A stretch of DNA of 64,000 nucleotides from Terrimesophilobacter sp964651535 (GCA_964651535.1 CAZYYE010000001.1:62001-126000); one strand, 5' to 3'; numbered from the stretch's first letter, positions 7,553 through 16,741 are shown. Numbers and translations are program-made. The notes: generated from the letters alone by a model not told the origin.

Positions 7553-8749
7553 GTGATTGTCGCTCGGCTTCAGCTCACGGATTTCCGAAACTACGAGTCG
7601 GCCGATGTCGAATTGGTTCCCGGGCCGAATCTGTTCGTGGGAAGCAACGGCCAGGGCAAGACGAATCTCGTTGAGGCTCTCGGGTACTTTGCGACCCTGG
7701 GATCGCATCGCGTCTCTTCGGAGCAAGCGATGATTCGGCAGGGCCGGGATGCTGCGATCGTGAGGGCGCGCCTGCGGCATAGGGACAAGGAGTTGCTTCT
7801 CGAGGTTCAATTGAACCGCCTCGGAGCGAACCGGGCGCAATTGAACCGGAATCAGATCAAGGTCCGGGAGTTGCCGCGCCACTTTTCGACCGTGCTGTTC
7901 GCGCCGGAGGACCTTGCGCTCGTGCGGGGAGAGCCCGCTGGACGTCGCCGTTTTCTGGACGAACTGCTCGTCCTCCGGCAGCCCCGCATGTCGGGAGTGC
8001 TGGCGGACTACGACCGGGTGCTTCGTCAGCGGAACACTCTGCTCAAGTCTGCGCGAGCTGCGGGGGTCAAGGGTGATGCTCTCTCCACGCTCGACGTGTG
8101 GGATGAGCGACTCATCGCTCTGGGCTCCGAGCTCATCGAAGCACGCACGACTCTCGCCGCAGAACTTCAGCCCGCGGTGTCCGAAGCGTACATCGCGGTC
8201 GCAGGAGAAGACCACCACACTTCTCTCGCGAGTCGCTTGAGCATTCTCGGATCGGATCCGGACGCGGAGCTCGACGACCGGGACACGACCGATCCGGTTC
8301 CGGCACGGGAGGCGGCCGCGCATTTTCGCGAGGCCCTCGACCGGCTCCGCCGGAGCGAACGCGAACGGGGAGTCACTCTCGCCGGGCCGCACCGGGACGA
8401 TCTCGTGCTCGGATTGAACGGAATGCCCGCCCGCGGGTATGCGAGCCACGGTGAATCGTGGTCGCTCGCTCTCGCGCTCAAACTCGCCTCGGCGAAGGTT
8501 CTTCGCGCCGAGTCGACGGTGGGCGACCCTGTGCTCATTCTGGATGACGTCTTCGCCGAACTGGACGAGTCCCGGAGGGCACGGCTTGCCGAGGCTGTCT
8601 CCGATTTCGAGCAAGTGCTCATCACAGCCGCCGTATTCGGCGACGTTCCCGATTCACTCGCCCGGCACACCGTGCGAATTCATGCGGGGAGAATCGTGGA
8701 CACTCTGGAGGAGACGCCAGTGGAGGAGGGGAACCAGGATGACGTCTGA
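7553..8749 (+). CDS. recF: DNA replication and repair protein RecF
   Basis: SMC-like ATPase that loads RecA at gaps with RecO and RecR. The 398-residue protein has Walker A GSNGQGKTN (from residue 30), the signature ESWSLALALKLAS in the C-terminal part and Walker B DPVLILDDVFAELD. The start is a GTG at 7553 giving the canonical N-terminus IVARLQLTDFRNYESADVEL. The end overlaps dciA by 11 bases. Confidence 0.96.
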   Translation: MIVARLQLTDFRNYESADVELVPGPNLFVGSNGQGKTNLVEALGYFATLGSHRVSSEQAMIRQGRDAAIVRARLRHRDKELLLEVQLNRLGANRAQLNRNQIKVRELPRHFSTVLFAPEDLALVRGEPAGRRRFLDELLVLRQPRMSGVLADYDRVLRQRNTLLKSARAAGVKGDALSTLDVWDERLIALGSELIEARTTLAAELQPAVSEAYIAVAGEDHHTSLASRLSILGSDPDAELDDRDTTDPVPAREAAAHFREALDRLRRSERERGVTLAGPHRDDLVLGLNGMPARGYASHGESWSLALALKLASAKVLRAESTVGDPVLILDDVFAELDESRRARLAEAVSDFEQVLITAAVFGDVPDSLARHTVRIHAGRIVDTLEETPVEEGNQDDV

Positions 8750-9236
8750 ACCGTCCCCGGCCGAACACATTGCCGTTTTCGAGCGGTTTCGCCGGGTCTT
8801 CGGCGACCGCAGCGCGACCTCGAAGGATGCGCGAAAGCGCACGTCGCGCGAGCCGGGATCGAGTGCCCCGTTCGGCGCAGGGCGCGACCCGCGCGGAATC
8901 GCCGAGATCGTGGACGCGCTCACCGCGCGGATGGGCTGGAACTCCTCTCTCGCCCGCTCCGAGCTGCTCGATTCCTGGGCCGACCTCGTCGGAGAGGAAA
9001 CCGCGGTGCATTCCACCCCGGTCGGGATCGACGAGGGGGTTCTGACGGTGTCGTGCGATTCGACGGCGTGGGCGACGCAATTGCGGCTCATGCGAATCCA
9101 GATCGTTTCGCGGATCGTCGAGCGGTACCCGGACGCGGGAATCGATTCGCTTCGATTCAACGGACCGGGCGTTCCCTCGTGGAAAAGGGGCCCCAGATCA
9201 GTTCCAGGGCGGGGTCCGCGCGATACTTACGGCTAA
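8739..9236 (+). CDS. dciA: DciA-like protein (DUF721), probable replicative helicase loader
   Basis: 165-residue DUF721 protein. DciA is the ancestral loader of the DnaB helicase in bacteria that lack DnaC or DnaI. The conserved part is in the second half: a helical DALTARMGWNSSLARSELLDSWADLVGEETAVHSTPVGIDEGVLTVSCDSTAWATQLRLM. The ATG at 8739 is preceded by a strong GGAGGAGGGG site and overlaps the recF end by 11 bases, so the two are translationally coupled. The position between recF and gyrB is standard for Actinobacteria. The helicase-loader role is inferred from the family. Confidence 0.88.
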   Translation: MTSEPSPAEHIAVFERFRRVFGDRSATSKDARKRTSREPGSSAPFGAGRDPRGIAEIVDALTARMGWNSSLARSELLDSWADLVGEETAVHSTPVGIDEGVLTVSCDSTAWATQLRLMRIQIVSRIVERYPDAGIDSLRFNGPGVPSWKRGPRSVPGRGPRDTYG

Positions 9237-9393
9237 ATGGGCAAAAACGGTGCCTCTGTCGAATTGAAGTCCCCAGATCGCCGAATACGCCTTTTCGGCC
9301 CTCGCGTTTTGATAGACTGGAGACCTCGTCGAGGCAGCTACTGGCACAGGAGCGGAGCCCGAAGAATCCACCAGGCAGGAGCTCGATTAATAC

Positions 9394-11367
9394 ATGTCAG
9401 TTAGCCCCAAGAACTCCGAGCCTGATGACAGTTACGGCGCAGACCAGATCCAGGTTCTCGAGGGTCTGGAGGCGGTGCGCAAGCGCCCGAGCATGTATAT
9501 CGGATCCACGGGTCCGCGGGGATTGCATCACCTCGTCTACGAGGTCGTCGACAACTCCGTCGACGAAGCACTCGCCGGCCACTGCGATCAGATCTCCGTC
9601 ACCATGTTGCAGTCCGGCGGAATCAGGGTCGCCGACAACGGCAGAGGCATCCCCGTCGCCGAGAACAAGCAGGAGAAGAAGTCGACGGTAGAGGTCGTCC
9701 TCACGATCCTCCACGCCGGAGGAAAGTTCGGCGGCGGCGGTTACTCGGTTTCCGGGGGGCTGCACGGCGTCGGCGTTTCCGTCGTCAACGCGCTGTCCAG
9801 CAAGCTGACCGTCGAAGTGCACAGGAAAGGCCACGCCTGGCGGCAGGAGTATCGCCACGGCGTCCCCCAGGCCCCCCTCAAGCAGGAGGAGGCGGTGGAG
9901 GGAACCGGAACGATCATCACGTTCTGGCCGAGTGCCGAGACGTTCGAGTCGATCGAATTCGACTTCGAAACCCTCCGAGCGCGGTTCCAGCAGGTCGCCT
10001 TCCTCAACAAGGGATTGTCCATCACGATCACCGATGAGCGGGATTCCGAGGGCACCGGAAAGCCCGTCGAGGTCACGTACCTGTACGAAAACGGTCTCGT
10101 CGACTACGTCGAGTACTTGAACTCGGCGAAGAAGGTCGAGGCGATCCACGACGAGATCATTTCGTTCGAGTCCGAGGACACCGATCGCAAGATTTCGGTC
10201 GAGGTCGCCATGCAGTGGACGAACTCCTATCAGGAGAGCGTTCACACGTACGCGAACACGATCAACACGCACGAGGGCGGAACGCACGAGGAAGGATTCC
10301 GCGCCGCTCTGACCACCCTCGTGAACAAGTACGCCAGGGAGAAGGCGATCCTCAAGGAGAAGGACGAGAACCTCACGGGCGATGACATCCGCGAGGGTCT
10401 GACGGCCGTGATTTCGGTCAAACTCGCCGAACCGCAGTTCGAGGGCCAGACGAAGACGAAGCTCGGCAATACCGAGGCGAAGAGTTTCGTGCAACGGATC
10501 GCCGGCGACCAGTTGAACGACTGGTTCGACCGGAATCCGACGCAGGCGAGAGAGATCATCCGCAAGTCGCTGCAGGCCGCCGCGGCACGGATGGCGGCGC
10601 GCAAGGCCCGAGAGCAGACGAGGCGCAAGGGATTGCTCGAGTCCGGCGGGATGCCGGGCAAGCTTCGCGACTGCTCGAGCAGGGACCCTGCCCTTTCGGA
10701 GATTTTCATCGTCGAGGGAGACTCCGCCGGCGGGTCAGCCGTGCAGGGCAGGAACCCGGAAACGCAAGCGATTCTGCCGCTGCGCGGAAAGATTCTCAAC
10801 GTCGAGAAAGCCCGACTCGATCGCGCACTCGCGAACAACGAAGTGCAGGCGATGATCACGGCGTTCGGCGCCGGCATCGGTGAAGACTTCGCCCCGGAGA
10901 AGGTCAGGTACCACAAGATCGTGCTCATGGCCGATGCGGATGTCGACGGGCAGCACATCACGACGCTCCTGTTGACGCTCTTGTTCCGCTACATGCGCCC
11001 GCTCATCGACCTCGGCTACGTGTACTTGGCGCAGCCGCCGCTGTACCGGCTCAAATGGACGAACTCGCCGCACGAGTACGTGTATTCCGACGCGGAACGG
11101 GATGCGCTGCTGGCAGACGGGCTCGCGGCGGGAAAGCGCATCCCCAAGGAGAACGGCACGCAGCGGTACAAGGGCCTCGGCGAGATGGACTACCAGGAAT
11201 TGTGGGAAACCACGATGAACCCGGAGACGCGCACCCTCAAGCAGGTCACCCTCGACGACGCGCTCGCCGCCGATGAGACGTTCTCCACCCTCATGGGCGA
11301 TGACGTCGAGTCGCGCCGAAACTTCATCCAGCGGAACGCGAAAGACGTTCGCTTCCTGGACATCTAA
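9394..11367 (+). CDS. gyrB: DNA gyrase subunit B
   Basis: ATPase subunit of gyrase, which introduces negative supercoils. The 657-residue protein shows the GHKL ATPase motifs (VVDNSVDEALAG, VADNGRGIPV, GGLHGVGVSVVNALS) and the TOPRIM motif EGDSAGGSAVQGRNPETQAILPLRGKILNVEKAR, followed by DADVDGQHI for metal binding. It ends with the expected KDVRFLDI. A 157-bp spacer after dciA probably holds its promoter; GATAGACT at 9311-9318 is a possible -10 region. gyrA follows after 24 bases. Confidence 0.98.
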   Translation: MSVSPKNSEPDDSYGADQIQVLEGLEAVRKRPSMYIGSTGPRGLHHLVYEVVDNSVDEALAGHCDQISVTMLQSGGIRVADNGRGIPVAENKQEKKSTVEVVLTILHAGGKFGGGGYSVSGGLHGVGVSVVNALSSKLTVEVHRKGHAWRQEYRHGVPQAPLKQEEAVEGTGTIITFWPSAETFESIEFDFETLRARFQQVAFLNKGLSITITDERDSEGTGKPVEVTYLYENGLVDYVEYLNSAKKVEAIHDEIISFESEDTDRKISVEVAMQWTNSYQESVHTYANTINTHEGGTHEEGFRAALTTLVNKYAREKAILKEKDENLTGDDIREGLTAVISVKLAEPQFEGQTKTKLGNTEAKSFVQRIAGDQLNDWFDRNPTQAREIIRKSLQAAAARMAARKAREQTRRKGLLESGGMPGKLRDCSSRDPALSEIFIVEGDSAGGSAVQGRNPETQAILPLRGKILNVEKARLDRALANNEVQAMITAFGAGIGEDFAPEKVRYHKIVLMADADVDGQHITTLLLTLLFRYMRPLIDLGYVYLAQPPLYRLKWTNSPHEYVYSDAERDALLADGLAAGKRIPKENGTQRYKGLGEMDYQELWETTMNPETRTLKQVTLDDALAADETFSTLMGDDVESRRNFIQRNAKDVRFLDI

Positions 11368-11391
11368 CTCACAGACGGACGCAAGGAACTC

Positions 11392-13980
11392 ATGGCTGAC
11401 GAATCGGACACTACGGGCGATCACGAACCCCAGATCGCGGGGCGCGAAATCGATCACTCGCACGACAAGATCGAGCAGGTCGACCTCCAGCTGGAGATGC
11501 AGAGGAGCTACCTCGATTACGCGATGAGCGTCATCGTGGGCCGCGCCCTCCCCGAAGTGCGCGACGGGTTGAAGCCCGTTCACCGCCGGGTCATCTACGC
11601 GATGTATGACGGCGGATACCGGCCGGACAAGGCATTCTCCAAGAGCACGCGCGTGGTCGGCGAAGTCATGGGGCAGTTCCACCCGCACGGCGACGCGTCC
11701 ATCTACGACACGCTCGTTCGCCTCGTGCAGCCGTGGAGCCTCCGCTACCCGCTCGCGCTCGGCCAGGGCAACTTCGGCTCCCCCGGCAATGACGGCGCCG
11801 CCGCCCCCAGGTACACGGAGACGAAGATGGCTCCGCTGGCGCTGGAAATGGTGCGCGACATCGAGGAAGAGACCGTCGACTTCCAGGACAACTATGACGG
11901 CCGCACGCAGGAACCGTTCGTTCTGCCTGCCCGCTTCCCGAACCTGCTCGTCAACGGTTCCGTGGGTATCGCCGTCGGAATGGCCACGAACATTCCGCCG
12001 CACAACCTCCGCGAGGTCGGCTCCGCCGCGCTGTGGCACCTCGCCAACCCCGAAGCGAGCCAGGAGGAACTCGTCGCCGCGCTCCTCGAGCGCATCAAGG
12101 GTCCCGATTTCCCGACGGGGGCGCAGATCCTCGGCGTGAAGGGCATCCAGGATGCCTATCGCACCGGTCGCGGATCGATCACGATGCGCGCGGTCATCAA
12201 CGTCGAAGAACTCCAGGGTCGTCAGTGTCTCGTCGTCACCGAGTTGCCGTATCAGGTGAACCCCGACAACCTCGCGTTGAAGATCGCCGAACTCGTGAAG
12301 GAAGGCAAGATCTCCGGGATCGCCGACATCCGGGATGAGACCTCGGGACGCACGGGCCAGCGGCTCGTGATCGTGCTGAAGCGGGACGCGATCGCGAAGG
12401 TCGTGCTCAACAACCTCTACAAGCACACGCAACTGCAGGAGAACTTCGGCGCGAACATGCTCGCGATCGTCGACGGAATCCCGCGCACGCTCCCCCTGGA
12501 CGGTTTCATCACCCTGTGGGTGGAGCACCAGATCGATGTGATCGTGCGGCGCACCCGGTTCCGGTTGAACAAGGCCGAAGCCGATGCGCACATCCTGCGC
12601 GGGTATCTCAAGGCGCTCGACGCTCTGGATGAGGTGATCGCGCTCATCCGCCGGTCGCCCACGGTGGAGGAAGCCCGCGACGGCCTCATGGGGCTGCTGG
12701 ACGTGGACGAGCTTCAGGCGAGCGCGATCCTGAACCTCCAGCTGCGTCGACTCGCCGCGCTCGAGCGACAGAAGATTCAGGATCAGGCGGCCGAGCTCGA
12801 GCGGCTCATCGCGGATTACAAGGACATTCTCGTCAAGCCTCAGCGTCAGCGCGACATCGTGAGCGAGGAGCTCACCGACATCATCGAGAGGTTCGGCGAC
12901 GATCGCCGGACGGAGATCATGTTCGGTTTCGACGGCGACATGAACGTGGAGGACCTGATTCCCGAGGAGGAGATGGTCGTGACCGTCACCCGGGACGGCT
13001 ACGTCAAGCGGACCAGAAGCGACAACTATCGCTCCCAGCATCGGGGTGGCAAGGGCGTCAAGGGTGCGCAGTTGCGCGCCGACGACGTCGTGGAGCACTT
13101 CTTCGTCACGACGACGCACCACTGGTTGCTGTTCTTCACCAACAAGGGCCGCGTGTACCGCGCGAAAACCTATGAGCTGCAGGAGGCGGGGCGCGACGCG
13201 AAGGGGCAGCACGTGGCGAACCTGCTCGCCCTCCAGCCCGATGAAGAGATCGCGCAGATCCTGGACATCACGGATTACGACTCCGCCACCTACCTCGTTC
13301 TCGCCACGAGACGGGGACTCGTCAAGAAGACGCTTCTCACCGAGTACGACACGAACCGTTCCGGAGGGATCATCGCGATCAATCTCCGTGACGAAGACGA
13401 GGTCGTGTCCGCGCTGCTCGTCGAAGAAACGTCGGACGTTCTGCTCATTTCCCGTAAGGGAATGTCGATCCGGTTCCGGGCGGATGACTCCGCGTTGCGC
13501 CCGATGGGACGCGCGACGAGCGGGGTGATCGGCATGAAGTTCCGCCCAGGCGACGAACTGCTGAGCGCGTCCGTGCTGGCCGACGACGGCTACGTCTTCG
13601 TCGTGACGGAGGGCGGATTCGCCAAGCGCACGGAAGTGGAGCAGTACCGCATCCAGAACCGGGGCGGCCTGGGGATCAAGGTCGCGAAATTGCAGGAGGC
13701 GAGAGGGGATCTCGCCGGCGGACTGATCGTCGAGCACGATGACGAGGTTCTTGTGGTTCTTGCCAGCGGCAAGGTGGTACGCTCTGCCGTGGCCGAAGTG
13801 CCGGCGAAGGGTCGTGACACCATGGGTGTCGTGTTCGCCAGGTTCGCGGACGACGACCGAATTATCGCTATCGCGAAGAACAGTGAACGCAATCTGGCCG
13901 GGGCGACCGATGACGACAGTGCACCAGAACTGTCCGACGAGGTGGCGGATGCCGATCAGGACGGGAAGGACGAAGGCTAG
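11392..13980 (+). CDS. gyrA: DNA gyrase subunit A
   Basis: DNA cleavage and rejoining subunit of gyrase. The 862-residue protein has the catalytic tyrosine in AAAPRYTETKM (Tyr141) and a C-terminal beta-pinwheel with repeats of GRA/GVxGxKxRxGD type (for example GRATSGVIGMKFRPGDELLS) and the GyrA-box-like QHRGGKGVKG. The quinolone-resistance region reads HPHGDASIYDTLV, with alanine and serine in the order seen in mycobacteria. It is the second gene of the gyrB-gyrA operon and abuts the DUF3566 gene with no gap. Confidence 0.98.
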   Translation: MADESDTTGDHEPQIAGREIDHSHDKIEQVDLQLEMQRSYLDYAMSVIVGRALPEVRDGLKPVHRRVIYAMYDGGYRPDKAFSKSTRVVGEVMGQFHPHGDASIYDTLVRLVQPWSLRYPLALGQGNFGSPGNDGAAAPRYTETKMAPLALEMVRDIEEETVDFQDNYDGRTQEPFVLPARFPNLLVNGSVGIAVGMATNIPPHNLREVGSAALWHLANPEASQEELVAALLERIKGPDFPTGAQILGVKGIQDAYRTGRGSITMRAVINVEELQGRQCLVVTELPYQVNPDNLALKIAELVKEGKISGIADIRDETSGRTGQRLVIVLKRDAIAKVVLNNLYKHTQLQENFGANMLAIVDGIPRTLPLDGFITLWVEHQIDVIVRRTRFRLNKAEADAHILRGYLKALDALDEVIALIRRSPTVEEARDGLMGLLDVDELQASAILNLQLRRLAALERQKIQDQAAELERLIADYKDILVKPQRQRDIVSEELTDIIERFGDDRRTEIMFGFDGDMNVEDLIPEEEMVVTVTRDGYVKRTRSDNYRSQHRGGKGVKGAQLRADDVVEHFFVTTTHHWLLFFTNKGRVYRAKTYELQEAGRDAKGQHVANLLALQPDEEIAQILDITDYDSATYLVLATRRGLVKKTLLTEYDTNRSGGIIAINLRDEDEVVSALLVEETSDVLLISRKGMSIRFRADDSALRPMGRATSGVIGMKFRPGDELLSASVLADDGYVFVVTEGGFAKRTEVEQYRIQNRGGLGIKVAKLQEARGDLAGGLIVEHDDEVLVVLASGKVVRSAVAEVPAKGRDTMGVVFARFADDDRIIAIAKNSERNLAGATDDDSAPELSDEVADADQDGKDEG

Positions 13981-14388
13981 ATGAGTAGCGTCGCAGAGAA
14001 ACTCCAAAGAAAGTCGCAGCGGGCAGCAGCGACGAAGCAGGTTCGCCTCAAACTCGTCTATGTGGACTTTTGGTCTGCGGTGAAGTTGTCGTTCCTCATC
14101 GCGCTGTGCATCGCGATCGTGCAGCTCGTCGCAACGCTCCTGTTGTGGATCGTGCTGAACTCGACGGGCATCTTCGGGCAGCTGACGAGCATCCTCGTGG
14201 ACATCCTCGGCGACCCGACGTTCAGCGTGATGGACAGCTTCTCGCTCGTGCGGGTCATGCTGTTCACGGCGGTCGTCGCAGTGCTGACGGTCGTGATTGG
14301 CACCGCATTGGGTGCGATCTCGGCTCTCATCTACAACCTGACTGTTCGCGTGACCGGCGGACTGCTCGTCGGGTTCACGAACAACTGA
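13981..14388 (+). CDS. DUF3566 membrane protein (gyrA-associated)
   Basis: 135-residue membrane protein with a basic N-terminus (KLQRKSQRAAATKQVRLKLVYVDFWSAVKLSF) and two long hydrophobic helices (IALCIAIVQLVATLLLWIVL and LFTAVVAVLTVVIGTALGAISALIYNL). The motif VDFWSAVKLSF and the G-rich end TGGLLVGFTNN are the DUF3566 pattern. The ATG follows the gyrA TAG directly, so it is in the gyr operon. Genes of this family commonly sit between gyrA and the tRNA-Ile/tRNA-Ala pair in Actinobacteria. Function unknown. Confidence 0.9.
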   Translation: MSSVAEKLQRKSQRAAATKQVRLKLVYVDFWSAVKLSFLIALCIAIVQLVATLLLWIVLNSTGIFGQLTSILVDILGDPTFSVMDSFSLVRVMLFTAVVAVLTVVIGTALGAISALIYNLTVRVTGGLLVGFTNN

Positions 14389-14416
14389 CCCGATTACGCG
14401 AACACACGGCCGGTGC

Positions 14417-14422
14417 GATAAT
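14417..14422 (+). promoter_or_regulatory. Candidate -10 box of tRNA-Ile
   Basis: GATAAT, followed by CTCGTA, lies 16 bases before the mature tRNA-Ile. The same GATAATCTC sequence lies before tRNA-Leu at 27500. A -35 box was not convincing. Confidence 0.4.
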
Positions 14423-14438
14423 CTCGTATCTGCCTCAC

Positions 14439-14512
14439 GGGGATATAGCTCAGGCGGTTAGAGCGCTTCGCTGATAACGAAGAGGTCCCAGGTTCAAGTC
14501 CTGGTATCCCCA
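14439..14512 (+). tRNA. tRNA-Ile(GAT)
   Basis: 74-base cloverleaf without an encoded CCA. The acceptor stem is GGGGATA/TATCCCC with discriminator A. The anticodon arm is CTTCG-CTGATAA-CGAAG, giving anticodon GAT, and the T arm contains GGTTCAAGTCC. It pairs with tRNA-Ala 13 bases downstream. Confidence 0.97.
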
Positions 14513-14525
14513 CGCATGGCAGTAC

Positions 14526-14598
14526 GGGGCCTTAGCTCAATTGGTAGAGCGCCTGCTTTGCAAGCAGGAGGTCAGGAGTTCGATTCTCCTAGGCTCCA
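14526..14598 (+). tRNA. tRNA-Ala(TGC)
   Basis: 73-base cloverleaf. The acceptor stem is GGGGCCT/AGGCTCC with one G-T pair and discriminator A. The anticodon arm is CCTGC-TTTGCAA-GCAGG, giving anticodon TGC, and the T arm has AGTTCGATTCT. It is probably cotranscribed with tRNA-Ile. Confidence 0.97.
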
Positions 14599-14625
14599 CA
14601 GACTATTCAGAGCGAGCGCAGCGTC

Positions 14626-15162
14626 TCACTCGCCCGCTGCGGCTTCAGGCTCATCGCTCACCCAGAGCTCGTCATCCGCACGGAGCGTCTGCCAGGCGGC
14701 GTAGGCGATTCCCGCCACGGCGACCAGCCCGATACCCATGAGGATGTACCTCCCGGGGCCGCTGCTCGGCTTTGCCGGCGCGACGGCCTTGGAGGTCGAT
14801 CGGGTCACGCGGCCGAGCGCCTGCCGAACTTGGGGGCTCTTGGCCACCTCGAGCGCGGCGAGAGCTGTTGCGAGAGCCGACGAGACGGCGGGAATGACAT
14901 CCTTGGAGACCTTGTGCCTCGCGGACTCCGCGAAACCCCGACCGGCTTCGAGCCCGGACTCGAACCCCGGACGGACGCGCGATTCGTAGAGGTCGCGCAC
15001 GCGAGGCGCAACCTCCTCACGGCTCACGTTCGCCAGCTGGCGACGCGCATCCCGCACGACCTTGCTCGCGTGCTCGAGAACTTCCTTCTGATCCTCCCAG
15101 AGCTCCGATGCTCCGCGCTTCAAGCGGTTCAACTCGCGTTGGCGTTTGCGTGACAGTCCCAT
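14626..15162 (-). CDS. Hypothetical membrane-anchored helical protein
   Basis: 178-residue protein, family not recognised. The start is the ATG at 15160-15162, preceded by an excellent GGAGGT site; the frame is open further upstream but that part overlaps the cyclophilin gene on the other strand. It is rich in Arg, Lys, Glu and Ala, with long predicted helices (MGLSRKRQRELNRLKRGASEL at the start; EVAPRVRDLYESRVRPGFESG in the middle). One C-terminal membrane helix (YILMGIGLVAVAGIAYAAW) and a short acidic tail follow. It resembles small actinobacterial cell-envelope coiled-coil proteins, but no function can be assigned. Convergent with the tRNA pair, divergent from ppi. Confidence 0.7.
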   Translation of the reverse strand: MGLSRKRQRELNRLKRGASELWEDQKEVLEHASKVVRDARRQLANVSREEVAPRVRDLYESRVRPGFESGLEAGRGFAESARHKVSKDVIPAVSSALATALAALEVAKSPQVRQALGRVTRSTSKAVAPAKPSSGPGRYILMGIGLVAVAGIAYAAWQTLRADDELWVSDEPEAAAGE

Positions 15163-15282
15163 CGGTAACCTCCGTTTGTGGTGGTCGGACAACGTTCCCA
15201 TCCTCCCACGAGCCTCGCAAGCAGCAAACACTGCCGGGCTGGGCGAATGCTGAATCGGCACGCACTGTGAAAGAATTGGCGA

Positions 15283-15822
15283 ATGCCTGCACACACACAC
15301 GTCGCCACCTTCCACACGAGCCTCGGGGACATCACCGTCAACCTTCTGGCGAACCACGCGCCGAAGACTGTCGCGAATTTCGTCGGACTCGCGACGGGCC
15401 AGATCGAATGGACCGACCCGGCCACCCACGAGAAAACCAACCGTCCCCTGTACGACGGCGTGATCTTCCACCGCATCATCGACGACTTCATGATCCAGGG
15501 CGGAGACCCCCTCGGCCAGGGAATCGGCGGGCCCGGGTACCAGTTCGACGACGAGATCCACCCCGAACTGAACTTCAACGAGCCCTACGTCCTCGCGATG
15601 GCGAATGCCGGAACCCAAATGGGCCGCGGTACCAACGGATCGCAGTTCTTCATCACGACCGTTCCGACCCAGTGGCTGCAGGGAAAGCACACGATCTTCG
15701 GAATCGTGGACGGCGAGGAGTCGAAGAGCACCGTCAAGAAGATCGAGTCCGTCAAGAAGGATGGTCGCGACCGCCCCATTGAGCCGGTCGTCATCGAGAG
15801 CATCACGATCGACGAGCTCTGA
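15283..15822 (+). CDS. ppiA: Peptidyl-prolyl cis-trans isomerase, cyclophilin type
   Basis: 179-residue cyclophilin without signal peptide, hence cytoplasmic. Active-site segments are FHRIIDDFMIQGGDP (about residues 61-75), MANAGTQMGRGTNGSQFFIT and the LQGKHTIFGIV block with the conserved HTIFG. The conserved Arg of FHRII and the QGGDP and GSQFFI strands are intact, so it should be active. The common tryptophan of LDGKHTVFG-type loops precedes here as TQWLQGKH. The rhomboid gene follows after 2 bases. Confidence 0.95.
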   Translation: MPAHTHVATFHTSLGDITVNLLANHAPKTVANFVGLATGQIEWTDPATHEKTNRPLYDGVIFHRIIDDFMIQGGDPLGQGIGGPGYQFDDEIHPELNFNEPYVLAMANAGTQMGRGTNGSQFFITTVPTQWLQGKHTIFGIVDGEESKSTVKKIESVKKDGRDRPIEPVVIESITIDEL

Positions 15823-15824
15823 CG

Positions 15825-16676
15825 GTGACCGACCCCGCGTCCGGCGGCGCCTCGTCGGATGTCTGCTATCGACACCCGAACCGCCAAAGCTTCGTTCTGT
15901 GCCAGCGGTGCGGGCGCACGATCTGCGCTGACTGCCAGACTCCGGCGGCCGTGGGATTCCACTGCCCGGAGTGCATGAGGGAGTCCAGGAAAACGGCTCC
16001 GAGAACGAAACCGGCGGTCATCACGGCGCTTCGCCCGGGGAGTTCGGCGCCGGTTGTCACGTGGACTCTCATCGCAATCTGCATCGTGGTGTACCTCGCC
16101 CAGATCTTCAGCGGCGGCGCGGTCACGAACGCGCTGTTCTACCACCCAGCGTTGACGGAGAGCCAGCCGTGGCGGATGATCACGTCGCTCTTCGTCCACT
16201 CGCCTTCCTCGTTCATTCACATTCTGTTCAACATGTTCTCCCTGTTCGTGATCGGCCCGATCCTCGAGCTCGCGATCGGCCGGTGGAGGTTCATCGCCCT
16301 GTATCTCTTGAGCGGGTTCGGCGGATCCGTGGCCGTGCTGCTTCTCGCACCGACATCCGGGGTTCTCGGGGCGTCGGGAGCGATCTTCGGGCTGCTTGGC
16401 GCGTTCTTCGTCATCCAGCGAAGTCTCGGCGGACGGAACATGCAGATCGTGTTCGTGATCGTCATCAACCTCGTGCTGGGGTTCATCATCCCCAACGTTT
16501 CCTGGCAGGCGCACCTCGGCGGCCTCATCGTCGGAGGGATCGTCGCGTTCGTCTTCCTGCGGACCCGGGCAATTCGCAAGCAGAACGAACAACGGCTGCT
16601 GCTGTTCGCGGTACTCGCCGGGCTCGTCGTCTTGACCGTGGTCGGGGTGGTCATGCTTCAGGGGAGACTGGTGTGA
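15825..16676 (+). CDS. Rhomboid intramembrane serine protease with N-terminal zinc finger
   Basis: 283-residue membrane protease from a GTG start. The N-terminus (about residues 9-47) is a B-box-like zinc finger with paired Cys/His ligands: CYRHPNRQ, LCQRCGRTICADC, GFHCPEC. Six to seven hydrophobic segments follow. The catalytic serine is in GASGAIFGLLGAFF (Ser184) and the catalytic histidine in WQAHLGGLIVGG (His230); the preceding HILFNMFSLFVIG is the conserved HxxxN helix. The substrate is unknown. It is probably cotranscribed with ppiA. The zinc-finger plus rhomboid arrangement is common at this actinobacterial locus. Confidence 0.93.
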   Translation: MTDPASGGASSDVCYRHPNRQSFVLCQRCGRTICADCQTPAAVGFHCPECMRESRKTAPRTKPAVITALRPGSSAPVVTWTLIAICIVVYLAQIFSGGAVTNALFYHPALTESQPWRMITSLFVHSPSSFIHILFNMFSLFVIGPILELAIGRWRFIALYLLSGFGGSVAVLLLAPTSGVLGASGAIFGLLGAFFVIQRSLGGRNMQIVFVIVINLVLGFIIPNVSWQAHLGGLIVGGIVAFVFLRTRAIRKQNEQRLLLFAVLAGLVVLTVVGVVMLQGRLV

Positions 16677-16706
16677 TGCTCGCGCGGTTGCGCTGATTCC
16701 ACAGGG

Positions 16707-16741
16707 TTATCCACAGTGGGGATAATTACAAGAATGTAATT
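16707..16741. promoter_or_regulatory. Isolated perfect DnaA box plus 7-4-7 palindrome
   Basis: TTATCCACA at 16707-16715 is a perfect strong DnaA box, and GGGGATAA follows 5 bases later. Immediately downstream lies a perfect inverted repeat, AATTACA-AGAA-TGTAATT (16724-16741). The whole is in the 89-bp spacer between the convergent ends of the rhomboid gene and crgA, about 11.3 kb from oriC, where no promoter is expected. Confidence 0.6.

Noticed and set aside
7016..8614. 532-codon open frame on the - strand opposite gnd and recF
   Set aside because: Shadow of two clearly real genes; no family features.
10735..14007. 1090-codon open frame on the - strand opposite gyrB/gyrA
   Set aside because: It is antisense to gyrA and the end of gyrB, has no recognisable domain and the composition of a high-GC shadow frame.
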